Below, in pieces: positions 1-6,670 of a stretch of DNA of 9,182 bases. Each line of letters starts with the position of its first letter. Position 1 is the first letter of the stretch. Below the pieces are notes generated by a model. The model was given only the letters and a program-made list of their open reading frames with translations, had not been told where the DNA came from and ran no database searches. The stretch comes from Nitrospirota bacterium (GTDB lineage Bacteria; Nitrospirota; Nitrospiria; Nitrospirales; UBA8639), in assembly GCA_020348185.1 (NCBI GenBank), contig CP070743.1:1244922-1254103 (forward strand), in the 5' to 3' direction. Made by a program: the position numbers and the translations under genes.

Positions 1-77
1 TGATTCCTCTTCACATTGATCCGGATACGGGAGTGCCCTATTTTAAACTTGCTCGTGTGACGCTTGAAAAAATTTGA
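1..77 (+). CDS. 3' end of an upstream gene, possibly a molybdopterin-oxidoreductase/NuoG-type subunit (partial)
   Basis: An open frame enters from the left edge (first full codon at 3) and stops at TGA 75-77, giving 24 residues. They are polar, with no membrane segment, and include DPDTGVPYFK followed by ARVTLEK. The pattern 'DP.tG.P.FK....v.vEK' resembles the extreme C-terminus of molybdopterin oxidoreductases such as assimilatory nitrate reductase or formate dehydrogenase alpha subunits, the superfamily that includes NuoG. This match is from memory of the family pattern, not a search. The stop lies 22 bases before the chosen nuoI start, consistent with the same operon. In the usual complex I order nuoH precedes nuoI, but NuoH normally ends close to a hydrophobic helix, so this tail does not look like NuoH. 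A NuoH with a polar C-terminal extension remains possible. That it is coding is likely; its identity is weak. Confidence 0.55.
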   Translation, partial: IPLHIDPDTGVPYFKLARVTLEKI

Positions 78-84
78 GGAATCT

Positions 85-92
85 GAGAGAAG
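85..92 (+). promoter_or_regulatory. Ribosome binding site deciding the nuoI start
   Basis: The purine stretch GAGAGAAG lies 7 bases before ATG 100. It favours that ATG over an in-frame TTG at 64, which would overlap the end of the upstream gene by 14 bases and has no well-placed Shine-Dalgarno sequence. Confidence 0.5.
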
Positions 93-99
93 ATACCGC

Positions 100-669
100 A
101 TGAATACCACGCTCACGACAAAAAAATTCTTTGATGCCGTTCTGTTCCGGGAAATCTGGAAGGCCATGAAGGTCACCTTCCGACATATGTTTCACAAACC
201 CATGACCTTTCAGTATCCCCGTGAGAAGCGAACGATTCCCGATGCTCATCGAGGGGCGTTAGGACTATTACGCTACGACGACGGGAAAGAACGATGTGTG
301 GGATGTGATCTCTGTGAGGCGGCATGTCCCTCGCATTGCATCAAGGTTATTAGTGAAGAAGATAAGTCCCTTCCTCTCCAGCGCTACGCGACTGAGTTCT
401 ATATCGATATCACCAAATGCGTCTTTTGCGGCTACTGTGTCGAGGCCTGCCCGGTGAATGCGCTCGCCATGACAAAGGTATATGAGTTCTCAACACATGA
501 TAAACGGACCCTCCTCTTTGATAAACAGCGGCTGTACGAAATTGGCGAGCGGTACTTAGAGGATGCGAAGCGCTATCTGTATGCCCATAACCAGGAGAAA
601 GAAGGAGAAGAAAGCCGCGCCTACCGCTACCACTTCCCGGTTCCCGTCGAGAAGTCTCCAGAGTCTTAA
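100..669 (+). CDS. nuoI: Complex I subunit NuoI, two-[4Fe-4S] ferredoxin-like protein
   Basis: This is the peripheral-arm subunit (TYKY/Nqo9 family) that passes electrons through clusters N6a and N6b towards N2 and quinone, at the cytoplasmic face of the membrane. The 189-residue product has two complete CxxCxxCxxxCP motifs: Cys66, 69, 72, 76 and Cys107, 110, 113, 117. Cys76 and Cys117 are each followed by Pro, as expected for paired 8Fe ferredoxin folds. An amphipathic N-terminal stretch (about 10-40) precedes the family segment around 'YPREKR' and 'HRGALGLLRY', and the C-terminal tail (about 155-189) is charged. ATG 100 was chosen because of the purine-rich stretch at 85-92 and because it avoids overlap with the upstream gene. 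NuoJ follows after 8 bases. All eight cluster ligands are present, so the subunit should be functional. Confidence 0.96.
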   Translation: MNTTLTTKKFFDAVLFREIWKAMKVTFRHMFHKPMTFQYPREKRTIPDAHRGALGLLRYDDGKERCVGCDLCEAACPSHCIKVISEEDKSLPLQRYATEFYIDITKCVFCGYCVEACPVNALAMTKVYEFSTHDKRTLLFDKQRLYEIGERYLEDAKRYLYAHNQEKEGEESRAYRYHFPVPVEKSPES

Positions 670-677
670 TATTTCAC

Positions 678-1199
678 ATGGTAATTCTTTTTGCATACTT
701 TGCCACGGTGAGTATCGTGGCGGGGGTCATGACTGTGGCGTTTCGGAACCCCGTGCATTGTGGGTTGGCCTTACTCACGCTCCTGCTGCATGTCGCTGGA
801 TTTTTTGTGCTCTTGAACGCGGAATTTCTCTTTGCAGTCCAAATTATCGTGTATGCCGGTGCCATCCTGGTGTTATATCTGTTTGTGCTCATGCTGCTGA
901 ACCTGAAGACCGAGGAGCAGTATCTTCACCGAAAATATGCCTTTTTGCTCTTTGTCGGCGTCGGAATATTGGGGGAGCTCCTTATCTTAATGCTGCAATC
1001 ACCCTACGGTGGAATGAAGGGAAAGGCCTCACCTCAAGTCGTGCTGGAGACCGGTCCGAGTCATGCGGTGGGTATTACGATGTTTAGTGATTATTTGTTG
1101 TTGTTCGAAATCGTGGGGGTCTTTCTGCTGGGCGCCATCATTGGAGCCATTGTCTTAGCCAAAACTCCGGCAGTCGCGGAAGGAAAGACGGAATCATGA
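678..1199 (+). CDS. nuoJ: Complex I membrane subunit NuoJ
   Basis: NuoJ (ND6/Nqo10 family) is a five-helix subunit beside the quinone chamber. Its third helix changes conformation during turnover and helps form the polar axis leading to the antiporter modules. The 173-residue product is hydrophobic with the expected helices at about 1-20, 27-47, 52-76, 90-110 and 138-160. The signature 'QIIVYAGAILVLYLFVLML' spans about 55-73, with the conserved Tyr59 and Gly61 of the helix that forms the pi-bulge. Length is typical. The start has no strong Shine-Dalgarno sequence, so translation may depend on coupling to nuoI, whose stop is 8 bases upstream. The stop overlaps the nuoK start in an ATGA junction (1196-1199), a classic sign of coupled translation. 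Confidence 0.95.
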   Translation: MVILFAYFATVSIVAGVMTVAFRNPVHCGLALLTLLLHVAGFFVLLNAEFLFAVQIIVYAGAILVLYLFVLMLLNLKTEEQYLHRKYAFLLFVGVGILGELLILMLQSPYGGMKGKASPQVVLETGPSHAVGITMFSDYLLLFEIVGVFLLGAIIGAIVLAKTPAVAEGKTES

Positions 1200-1498
1200 T
1201 CCCTCTTTCTGCATATGTGGCTGTCAGTGCCATCTTATTTATGACCGGACTCATTGGTGTCTTGATCCGGCGGAATTTTATTATCGTGTTGATGTGCGTC
1301 GAGATCATGTTGAATGCCGCCAATATCAATCTGGTGGCGTTTTCGCACTATCTCGAGTCCATGGCCGGACAAATGGCGGCGTTGTTTGTCATTGCCATTG
1401 CCGCCGGGGAGGCGGCCGTCGGCCTCGCGATTATTATCGTGGTGTTCAGAGGCAAGATTGCCACCAACGTTGATCAAATTAATGTGCTGAAGTGGTAG
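1196..1498 (+). CDS. nuoK: Complex I membrane subunit NuoK
   Basis: NuoK (ND4L/Nqo11 family) is a three-helix subunit resembling part of an MrpC antiporter protein. It carries two membrane glutamates needed for coupling. The 100-residue product is the family's usual length. Both glutamates are visible at positions identical to E. coli numbering: Glu36 in 'MCVEIMLNAANINLVAFS' and Glu72 in 'AIAAGEAAVGLAI'. The start overlaps the nuoJ stop by four bases (ATGA). The stop is one base before the nuoL start. Nothing appears damaged or unusual. Confidence 0.96.
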   Translation: MIPLSAYVAVSAILFMTGLIGVLIRRNFIIVLMCVEIMLNAANINLVAFSHYLESMAGQMAALFVIAIAAGEAAVGLAIIIVVFRGKIATNVDQINVLKW

Positions 1499-1499
1499 C

Positions 1500-3500
1500 G
1501 TGTACGATCTTCTCGTCGTTCTCATTCCAATTTTCCCGCTTCTAGCCGTTCTTGCGAACGGGTTATTTGGGAACCGGTATGCTCCCGGGCTGGCAGCTCG
1601 ATTGGCCTTCGGGTCCGTCGGCCTGTCTTTTTTGTGTGCCACCTTCATCCTCTTTCAGACGATTTCCAACCCTGACCCGCGAGAGGTCGTCGTCTATTCA
1701 TGGATTTTCGGTGGAGACCTCTCTATTGATCTCGCCTTCTTAATCGATCCCCTCTCGGCCGTCATGCTGATGGTGGTGACCGGCGTGGGATTCCTGATCC
1801 ATGTCTACTCGGTCGGCTATATGCACGGAGAAGAAGGCTTTACGCGCTTTTTCACCTACATGAACTTGTTCATGGTTTCCATGCTGCTGTTGGTCATGGG
1901 CAACAACTATGCCGTCCTCTTTATTGGATGGGAGGGCGTGGGCCTCTGTTCGTATCTGTTGATCGGCTATTACTATGACAAGATTTCTGCAGGGAAAGCG
2001 GCGACCAAAGCCTTTGTCGTCAACCGGATCGGGGATGCCGGATTTCTCCTTGCGATCTTTTTGGTCTTTCAAAATTTTAAGACGCTCGATTACACCAAAG
2101 TCTTCGAGCAGGCTTCGCAACTGTCCCCAGGAATGGCCACAGCCATTGCCCTCTGCCTTCTCGTGGGAGCGGTCGGAAAATCCGCACAAATACCTCTCTA
2201 CACCTGGCTTCCTGACGCCATGGAAGGGCCAACTCCGGTCAGCGCGTTGATCCATGCCGCCACCATGGTGACAGCAGGGGTCTATATGGTCGTGCGAAAT
2301 CATGTGATCTATGATGTGGCGCCAGGGGCCTTGCTCACGGTTGGCATCATTGGTGGCGTGACCGCCCTATTCGCCGCCAGTATCGGACTGGTCCAAAATG
2401 ACATCAAACGGGTCCTGGCCTATTCCACGGTGAGCCAACTCGGCTATATGTTTTTGGCTTGCGGGGTTGGCGCCTATACCGCCGCGATTTTTCATTTAGT
2501 GACTCATGCCTTTTTCAAAGCCTTATTGTTTCTCTCGGCAGGTGCGGTGATCCACTCGCTCGAAGGGGAACAAGACATCCGGAAAATGGGCGGCCTCTAT
2601 AGCAAAATTCCTATCACTTCCAAGGTGTTTATTACCGGCACGATCGCCATTGCCGGGATCCCCCCTTTGGCCGGATTTTGGAGCAAAGACGAAATCATGG
2701 CCCACGCATTTATCCACCACCATTATGTGTTGTACCTCCTGGCCGCCATCGGGGCGCTTTTGACAAGCTTTTATATGTTTCGGCTCACCTTTTTGACATT
2801 CTTTGGTCCCTCAAGGGTCGACCCCCATGTGGCTCACCATATCCACGAGTCACCCAAAATCATGACGGTACCCCTGATGGTATTGGCCGTTCTTTCCTTG
2901 ATTGGAGGAATGTTCCTGGGTTTCCCACCCGAACATGGGTTGCTTCATAGCTTCCTTCATGGCGTTGCGACCCCCCTGGGGTTCGAAGCCCACGAAGTCA
3001 GCGTGGGGCTACTCTTGGGGCTAGCCACTTTCGCCACCCTCATTGCCTTGGGTGGACTAGGATTAGCGTATTACATGTACCTGTTACGCCCACAAACGGC
3101 TGACGAATGGGCCCAAAAAGCATCAGGGGCCTACACGACGCTGCTCAATAAATACTATGTCGACGAAGCGTATGATCGAATGTTTGTGGAGCCCTGCAAA
3201 CGAATCGGTGAAGGATGGGACTGGTTTGATCGACATGTCATCGATCGTTTTGTGCGCGGGATTGGCAAGGCGACCGACGCCAGTGCCGCCGGGGTCACCT
3301 GGACTGAAAAGCATGTGATCTATGGTGGGTTAAACGTCATTGGCTACGCGAATCATTTGGCGGCATGGTCGTGGCGAAAACTGCAAAGTGGCATGGTACA
3401 CCATTACGTGGCCATGATCGTGATTGGGTTAATCATTCTGGTTCATGTGGTCTTGCTGTGGTGGGCCGGATTATCACCAGTTGACTATGCGATGCGATAG
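1500..3500 (+). CDS. nuoL: Complex I distal antiporter-like subunit NuoL with an extended lateral helix
   Basis: NuoL (ND5/Nqo12 family) is the terminal antiporter-like subunit, and its C-terminal amphipathic helix HL runs back along the membrane arm. It starts with GTG one base after nuoK. Channel residues are intact: Glu145 (TM5, 'GWEGVG'), Lys227 (TM7, 'VGKSAQIPLYTWLPDA'), His252 (TM8), His336 and Lys340 ('THAFFKALLF'), and Lys396-Asp397 ('GFWSKDEI'). The 666-residue product is longer than E. coli NuoL (613). Most of the excess lies in the HL region: from 'YDRMF' (559-563) to the final membrane helix (about 635-655) it runs roughly 25-29 residues longer than ordinary NuoL, judged from memory. 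Residues 577-601 and 603-627 look like a divergent internal repeat with a 26-residue period. A longer HL fits a complex with one extra NuoM to span. Confidence 0.96.
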   Translation: MYDLLVVLIPIFPLLAVLANGLFGNRYAPGLAARLAFGSVGLSFLCATFILFQTISNPDPREVVVYSWIFGGDLSIDLAFLIDPLSAVMLMVVTGVGFLIHVYSVGYMHGEEGFTRFFTYMNLFMVSMLLLVMGNNYAVLFIGWEGVGLCSYLLIGYYYDKISAGKAATKAFVVNRIGDAGFLLAIFLVFQNFKTLDYTKVFEQASQLSPGMATAIALCLLVGAVGKSAQIPLYTWLPDAMEGPTPVSALIHAATMVTAGVYMVVRNHVIYDVAPGALLTVGIIGGVTALFAASIGLVQNDIKRVLAYSTVSQLGYMFLACGVGAYTAAIFHLVTHAFFKALLFLSAGAVIHSLEGEQDIRKMGGLYSKIPITSKVFITGTIAIAGIPPLAGFWSKDEIMAHAFIHHHYVLYLLAAIGALLTSFYMFRLTFLTFFGPSRVDPHVAHHIHESPKIMTVPLMVLAVLSLIGGMFLGFPPEHGLLHSFLHGVATPLGFEAHEVSVGLLLGLATFATLIALGGLGLAYYMYLLRPQTADEWAQKASGAYTTLLNKYYVDEAYDRMFVEPCKRIGEGWDWFDRHVIDRFVRGIGKATDASAAGVTWTEKHVIYGGLNVIGYANHLAAWSWRKLQSGMVHHYVAMIVIGLIILVHVVLLWWAGLSPVDYAMR

Positions 3501-3514
3501 GAAGTCATTCTAAG

Positions 3515-5068
3515 ATGCTGGAAGAACTGCAATTCGGGTATCCCATTTTAACCTTCCTGACGTTTTTTCCTTTGGTGGGAGCCCTAATTATTTGGGCCAT
3601 GAACGATCGGGAGCAGATCAAGAAAGCTGCCCTAGGGGTGGCCGTGGTCGAATTCGTGATGTCCGCCTTTCTGCTCTGGCAATTCGTTCCTGAAACGGCT
3701 GCGATGCAATTTGCCGAACGCCATGAATGGGTCCCGGCGCTGGGGATTAGCTATCATGTCGCTGTGGATGGCATCAGCATCCTTTTTGTCGGCCTCACCG
3801 CCTTTCTGACCCCTCTCTTAATTTTGTATGCCTGGGATACGGTGAAAGAACGTCAAAAGGCCTTCTTCATGAGCGTGCTGGCACTCGAAACCACCTTCAT
3901 GGGTATTTTTGTGTCCATCGATCTCATTCTCTTCTTTGTCTTTTGGGAATTGATGCTCATTCCCAGTTACTTTCTTATCAAAGTTTGGGGAACGGGCGCG
4001 GACCGCCAATACGCGGCCTTGAAATATGTGCTGTATACGCTCCTGGGCAGTGTGTTCATGTTGGTGGGATTTGCCCTGTTAGACATCAACTACCATTCCG
4101 TCACTGGGGTGTATAGTTTCGACTTGCTAGAATTGCTGTCTGTCCCGGTCCCCGTTGGCCAACAGGTGTTGATCTTCTGGATGATCTTCCTCGGTCTGGC
4201 GTTTAAGGCACCCGTCTTCCCGTTTCACTCCTGGTTCCCCGATGCCCTGGTGCAAGGGCCAATTACCATGTCCGTCATGCTGGCGGGAATCAAAATGGGG
4301 ACCTATGGATTTCTCCGATTCACCTTCCCGCTTCTTCCGGAGGCCTCCCAAGATCAAACAGTGGTCGCCATTGTGATGGTTCTCGGCTTGGCAGCCATCG
4401 TGTATGGAGCCATTGTCGCGATTATTCAACCCGATTTCCGGCGGCTGCTCGTGTTTAGCAGCATTAGCCATTTGGGATTTGTGGTGATTGGCCTGTTCGC
4501 TCTCAATTTCCAGGGACTCCAGGGAAGTCTGATCCAAATGATCAATTTGGGATTTAGCACGGCGGGACTTTTCTTCTTCGCCGGCTTTGTATATGAGCGG
4601 CTTGGGCACACGGATGTCAGACAGTGCAGTGGGCTCGCCAAGAAAATGCCACTCTTTGCCACGTTCTTCCTGATTATTGGCATGGCCTCCATTGGACTCC
4701 CGGGCACGAACGGCTTCATCGGTGAATTCTTGATCCTCTTGGGTGCCTTCCAAGCCTATTGGTTATACGGCGCCATTGCTGTGACGGGTGTGATCTTCGC
4801 AGCGGCGTACTTTTTGTGGTATTACGAGCGGGCAGTCTTCGGTCCATTCAAAGAAACACTGCCTGCGGTGCTCAAGGATTTAAACACACGGGAATGGGCG
4901 ATTGGTGTGGCCCTGTCTGTCATGATTTTTTGGATCGGAATTTACCCTTCACCATTTCTCCGAATGGTGAACGGATCCGTTCAAGCGGTCATCGAGCGGT
5001 TAGACCAGGGAAGCCGCGCCTCCATGTCACAAGACCATCCGGTGGTGTCACGGGTCGTGCAGGACTAG
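3515..5068 (+). CDS. nuoM: Complex I antiporter-like subunit NuoM, copy 1
   Basis: NuoM (ND4/Nqo13 family) is a 14-helix proton-translocating module in the middle of the membrane arm. The 517-residue product has the TM5 glutamate Glu145 ('FWELMLIPSYFLIKVWG'), Lys170 (TM6), the central TM7 lysine Lys231 ('FKAPVFPFHSWFPDA'), Lys260 (TM8), His319 ('SSISHLGFV') and the TM12 glutamate Glu404 ('GFIGEFLILLG'). Two departures stand out. The segment between 'AG' (257-258) and Lys260 is two residues shorter than in copy 2, and Leu345 ('MINLGFSTAG') sits where NuoM proteins normally have a histidine. A GGAAG stretch over the nuoL stop (3500-3504) can serve as ribosome binding site, 10 bases before the ATG. 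The next nuoM starts 6 bases after the stop. Clearly NuoM family; whether it is the ancestral or the extra copy is not resolved here. Confidence 0.95.
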   Translation: MLEELQFGYPILTFLTFFPLVGALIIWAMNDREQIKKAALGVAVVEFVMSAFLLWQFVPETAAMQFAERHEWVPALGISYHVAVDGISILFVGLTAFLTPLLILYAWDTVKERQKAFFMSVLALETTFMGIFVSIDLILFFVFWELMLIPSYFLIKVWGTGADRQYAALKYVLYTLLGSVFMLVGFALLDINYHSVTGVYSFDLLELLSVPVPVGQQVLIFWMIFLGLAFKAPVFPFHSWFPDALVQGPITMSVMLAGIKMGTYGFLRFTFPLLPEASQDQTVVAIVMVLGLAAIVYGAIVAIIQPDFRRLLVFSSISHLGFVVIGLFALNFQGLQGSLIQMINLGFSTAGLFFFAGFVYERLGHTDVRQCSGLAKKMPLFATFFLIIGMASIGLPGTNGFIGEFLILLGAFQAYWLYGAIAVTGVIFAAAYFLWYYERAVFGPFKETLPAVLKDLNTREWAIGVALSVMIFWIGIYPSPFLRMVNGSVQAVIERLDQGSRASMSQDHPVVSRVVQD

Positions 5069-5074
5069 CAAATT

Positions 5075-6670
5075 ATGGCTGACTATAGTCTTCTCATCAT
5101 TCTCTTTGCTCCTTTCCTTGGAGCCATCGCCTTGATCTTTGTTCCGAGGAAAGAGGAGTTCCTTACGCGAATGGTTGCCGTCGTGTCATCCGGTATTTGC
5201 CTGCTCGCTTCCGCGTATATTTTCTTTGCCTACGACACGGAAAAATCTGGATTTCAATTTACCCAGAAATTTGCATGGTCCGAGGAACTCGGCATTTCCT
5301 TTTACGTGGGGGTGGACGGGATCGGCGGACCTCTTGTTTTTGCTTCGGCCATCCTGCTGTTTGCCGGCATTTTCGTCTCCTGGCATATCAAAGACCGGAC
5401 GAAGGAATTCTATATATTCCTTCTCATTCTGGCCGCCGCTACGATCGGCGTATTTATGTCACTCGACCTGTTTTTCCTCTACTTCTTTTATGAGATGTCC
5501 GTTCTTCCCATGTATGTGCTGCTAGGAATCTGGGGTAGCCACACCAAAGGCTATCTCTCGATGACTGACCCTGAGGGGATCAAGCTTCGTGATTCCGTTG
5601 GATACATTTTAAACTTTGGCTCCAATAGCAAAGAATATGCAGCCATGAAGCTGACCTTGTTTCTTTCAGCCGGAGCGGTCATGGCCCTCATGGGCATTCT
5701 CCTGATCTATCATTTTTCAGGCATGCACACGTTCGATATCGTTGAACTTCGAAAAAACGCAAATTTTTCTGGGCCCTTGGCCACCATCATTTGGCTTCTG
5801 GTGTTTTTTGGGTTTGCTTCTATCGCTCCGATTTGGCCTCTCCATTCCTGGTCCCCCGTTGGACATGCCGCGGCTCCGGCCGCCACCAGTATGTTACACG
5901 CTGGCGTGCTGATGAAACTGGGACACTTTTCCATCATTCGTGTTGGATACGAAATTCTTCCTGATACGACACGGGAATTGATCCCCATCGCGGCCATTCT
6001 CTGCGTCTTCAGTATCGTGTATGGAGGATTGGTTTCCTATTTTGCCAAGGACACCAAATATGTGATTGGCTACTCCAGCTCCAGTCATATGGGTTATATC
6101 TTTTTGGGTATGGCGGCCTTGGATTACATCAGCTTGACTGGCGCCGTCATTTATATGTTTGCCCACGCCCTAGCGACCGGCATGCTCTTCGCGATGGCAG
6201 GATGGGTCTACGATCAAACCCATACGAGAGATATTCCTTCTCTCGGGGGATTGATGGAAAAAATGCCATTTTTATCAGGCGCCTTTATTGTGGCGTGTAT
6301 GGCATCTATCGGTATGCCCGGAACCGTCAATTTCATTGCCGAAATTATGATCATCGTCGGCAGTTGGCAAAAATATCCCTTCCAAGTCATCGTGGCTATC
6401 CTCGGCATCGTGCTCACCATGGCCTATTTGTTCAGGATGATGCGTGGGCTCTTCTATGGCCAATTAGACCCTGAGTATGCCCACGCGCAGGATGCCAAGG
6501 CCTTCGTGGATCGCCTGCCCTTACTGATCATGATCTTCTTCAGCATCAGCTTGGGTATTTTCCCTGGCCATTTCTACAACGTCGTCCGCTCTTCCGTCGA
6601 GCCCTTATTGGATCGGATTAATCAGGTGGCGCCGCTAATCACCCAAAACAGCACGGGGCTCCTTCCATGA
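5075..6670 (+). CDS. nuoM: Complex I antiporter-like subunit NuoM, copy 2 (divergent, lacks the TM7 lysine)
   Basis: This is the second NuoM-family module, adjacent to copy 1 and strongly diverged from it, so an old paralogue rather than a recent duplication. The 531-residue product keeps Glu140 (TM5, 'FFYEMSVLPMYVLLGIWG'), Lys190 (TM6), Lys281 (TM8, 'GVLMKLGHF'), His338, His364 ('FAHALATGMLF') and Glu423 ('NFIAEIMII'). The central TM7 lysine is absent: 'GFASIAPIWPLHSW' has Ile250 where copy 1 has Lys231, and no charged residue lies within TM7. The following 'PDA' is changed to 'PVG'. TM8 carries His275, in the position of NuoL His252. A 27-residue insertion, absent from copy 1, follows TM5 (about 155-187). 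The gene starts 6 bases after copy 1 and its stop overlaps the nuoN start (ATGA, 6667-6670). Family assignment is firm; pumping ability is open. Confidence 0.94.
   Translation: MADYSLLIILFAPFLGAIALIFVPRKEEFLTRMVAVVSSGICLLASAYIFFAYDTEKSGFQFTQKFAWSEELGISFYVGVDGIGGPLVFASAILLFAGIFVSWHIKDRTKEFYIFLLILAAATIGVFMSLDLFFLYFFYEMSVLPMYVLLGIWGSHTKGYLSMTDPEGIKLRDSVGYILNFGSNSKEYAAMKLTLFLSAGAVMALMGILLIYHFSGMHTFDIVELRKNANFSGPLATIIWLLVFFGFASIAPIWPLHSWSPVGHAAAPAATSMLHAGVLMKLGHFSIIRVGYEILPDTTRELIPIAAILCVFSIVYGGLVSYFAKDTKYVIGYSSSSHMGYIFLGMAALDYISLTGAVIYMFAHALATGMLFAMAGWVYDQTHTRDIPSLGGLMEKMPFLSGAFIVACMASIGMPGTVNFIAEIMIIVGSWQKYPFQVIVAILGIVLTMAYLFRMMRGLFYGQLDPEYAHAQDAKAFVDRLPLLIMIFFSISLGIFPGHFYNVVRSSVEPLLDRINQVAPLITQNSTGLLP

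Noticed and set aside
64..99. TTG start extending NuoI by 12 residues
   Set aside because: It would overlap the upstream gene's end and lacks a placed Shine-Dalgarno sequence; ATG 100 has one, and the added residues are not like NuoI N-termini.
563..1087. 174-residue + strand frame overlapping nuoI and nuoJ
   Set aside because: It overlaps two well-supported genes in another frame and has no family pattern.
1740..2303. 187-residue open frame on the - strand inside nuoL
   Set aside because: It lies wholly antisense to a clear nuoL sequence, is rich in His, Asp and Gly as expected of a reverse-strand shadow of a membrane-protein gene, and has no recognisable domain.
4127..4753. 208-residue open frame on the - strand inside nuoM copy 1
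   Set aside because: It is an antisense shadow of a conserved nuoM region with low-complexity, charge-rich composition and no motif.
3515..6670. Recent tandem duplication or assembly artefact producing two nuoM genes
   Set aside because: The two proteins differ in length, loop structure and key residues throughout and share no long identical DNA, so an artefact or recent duplication does not explain them.
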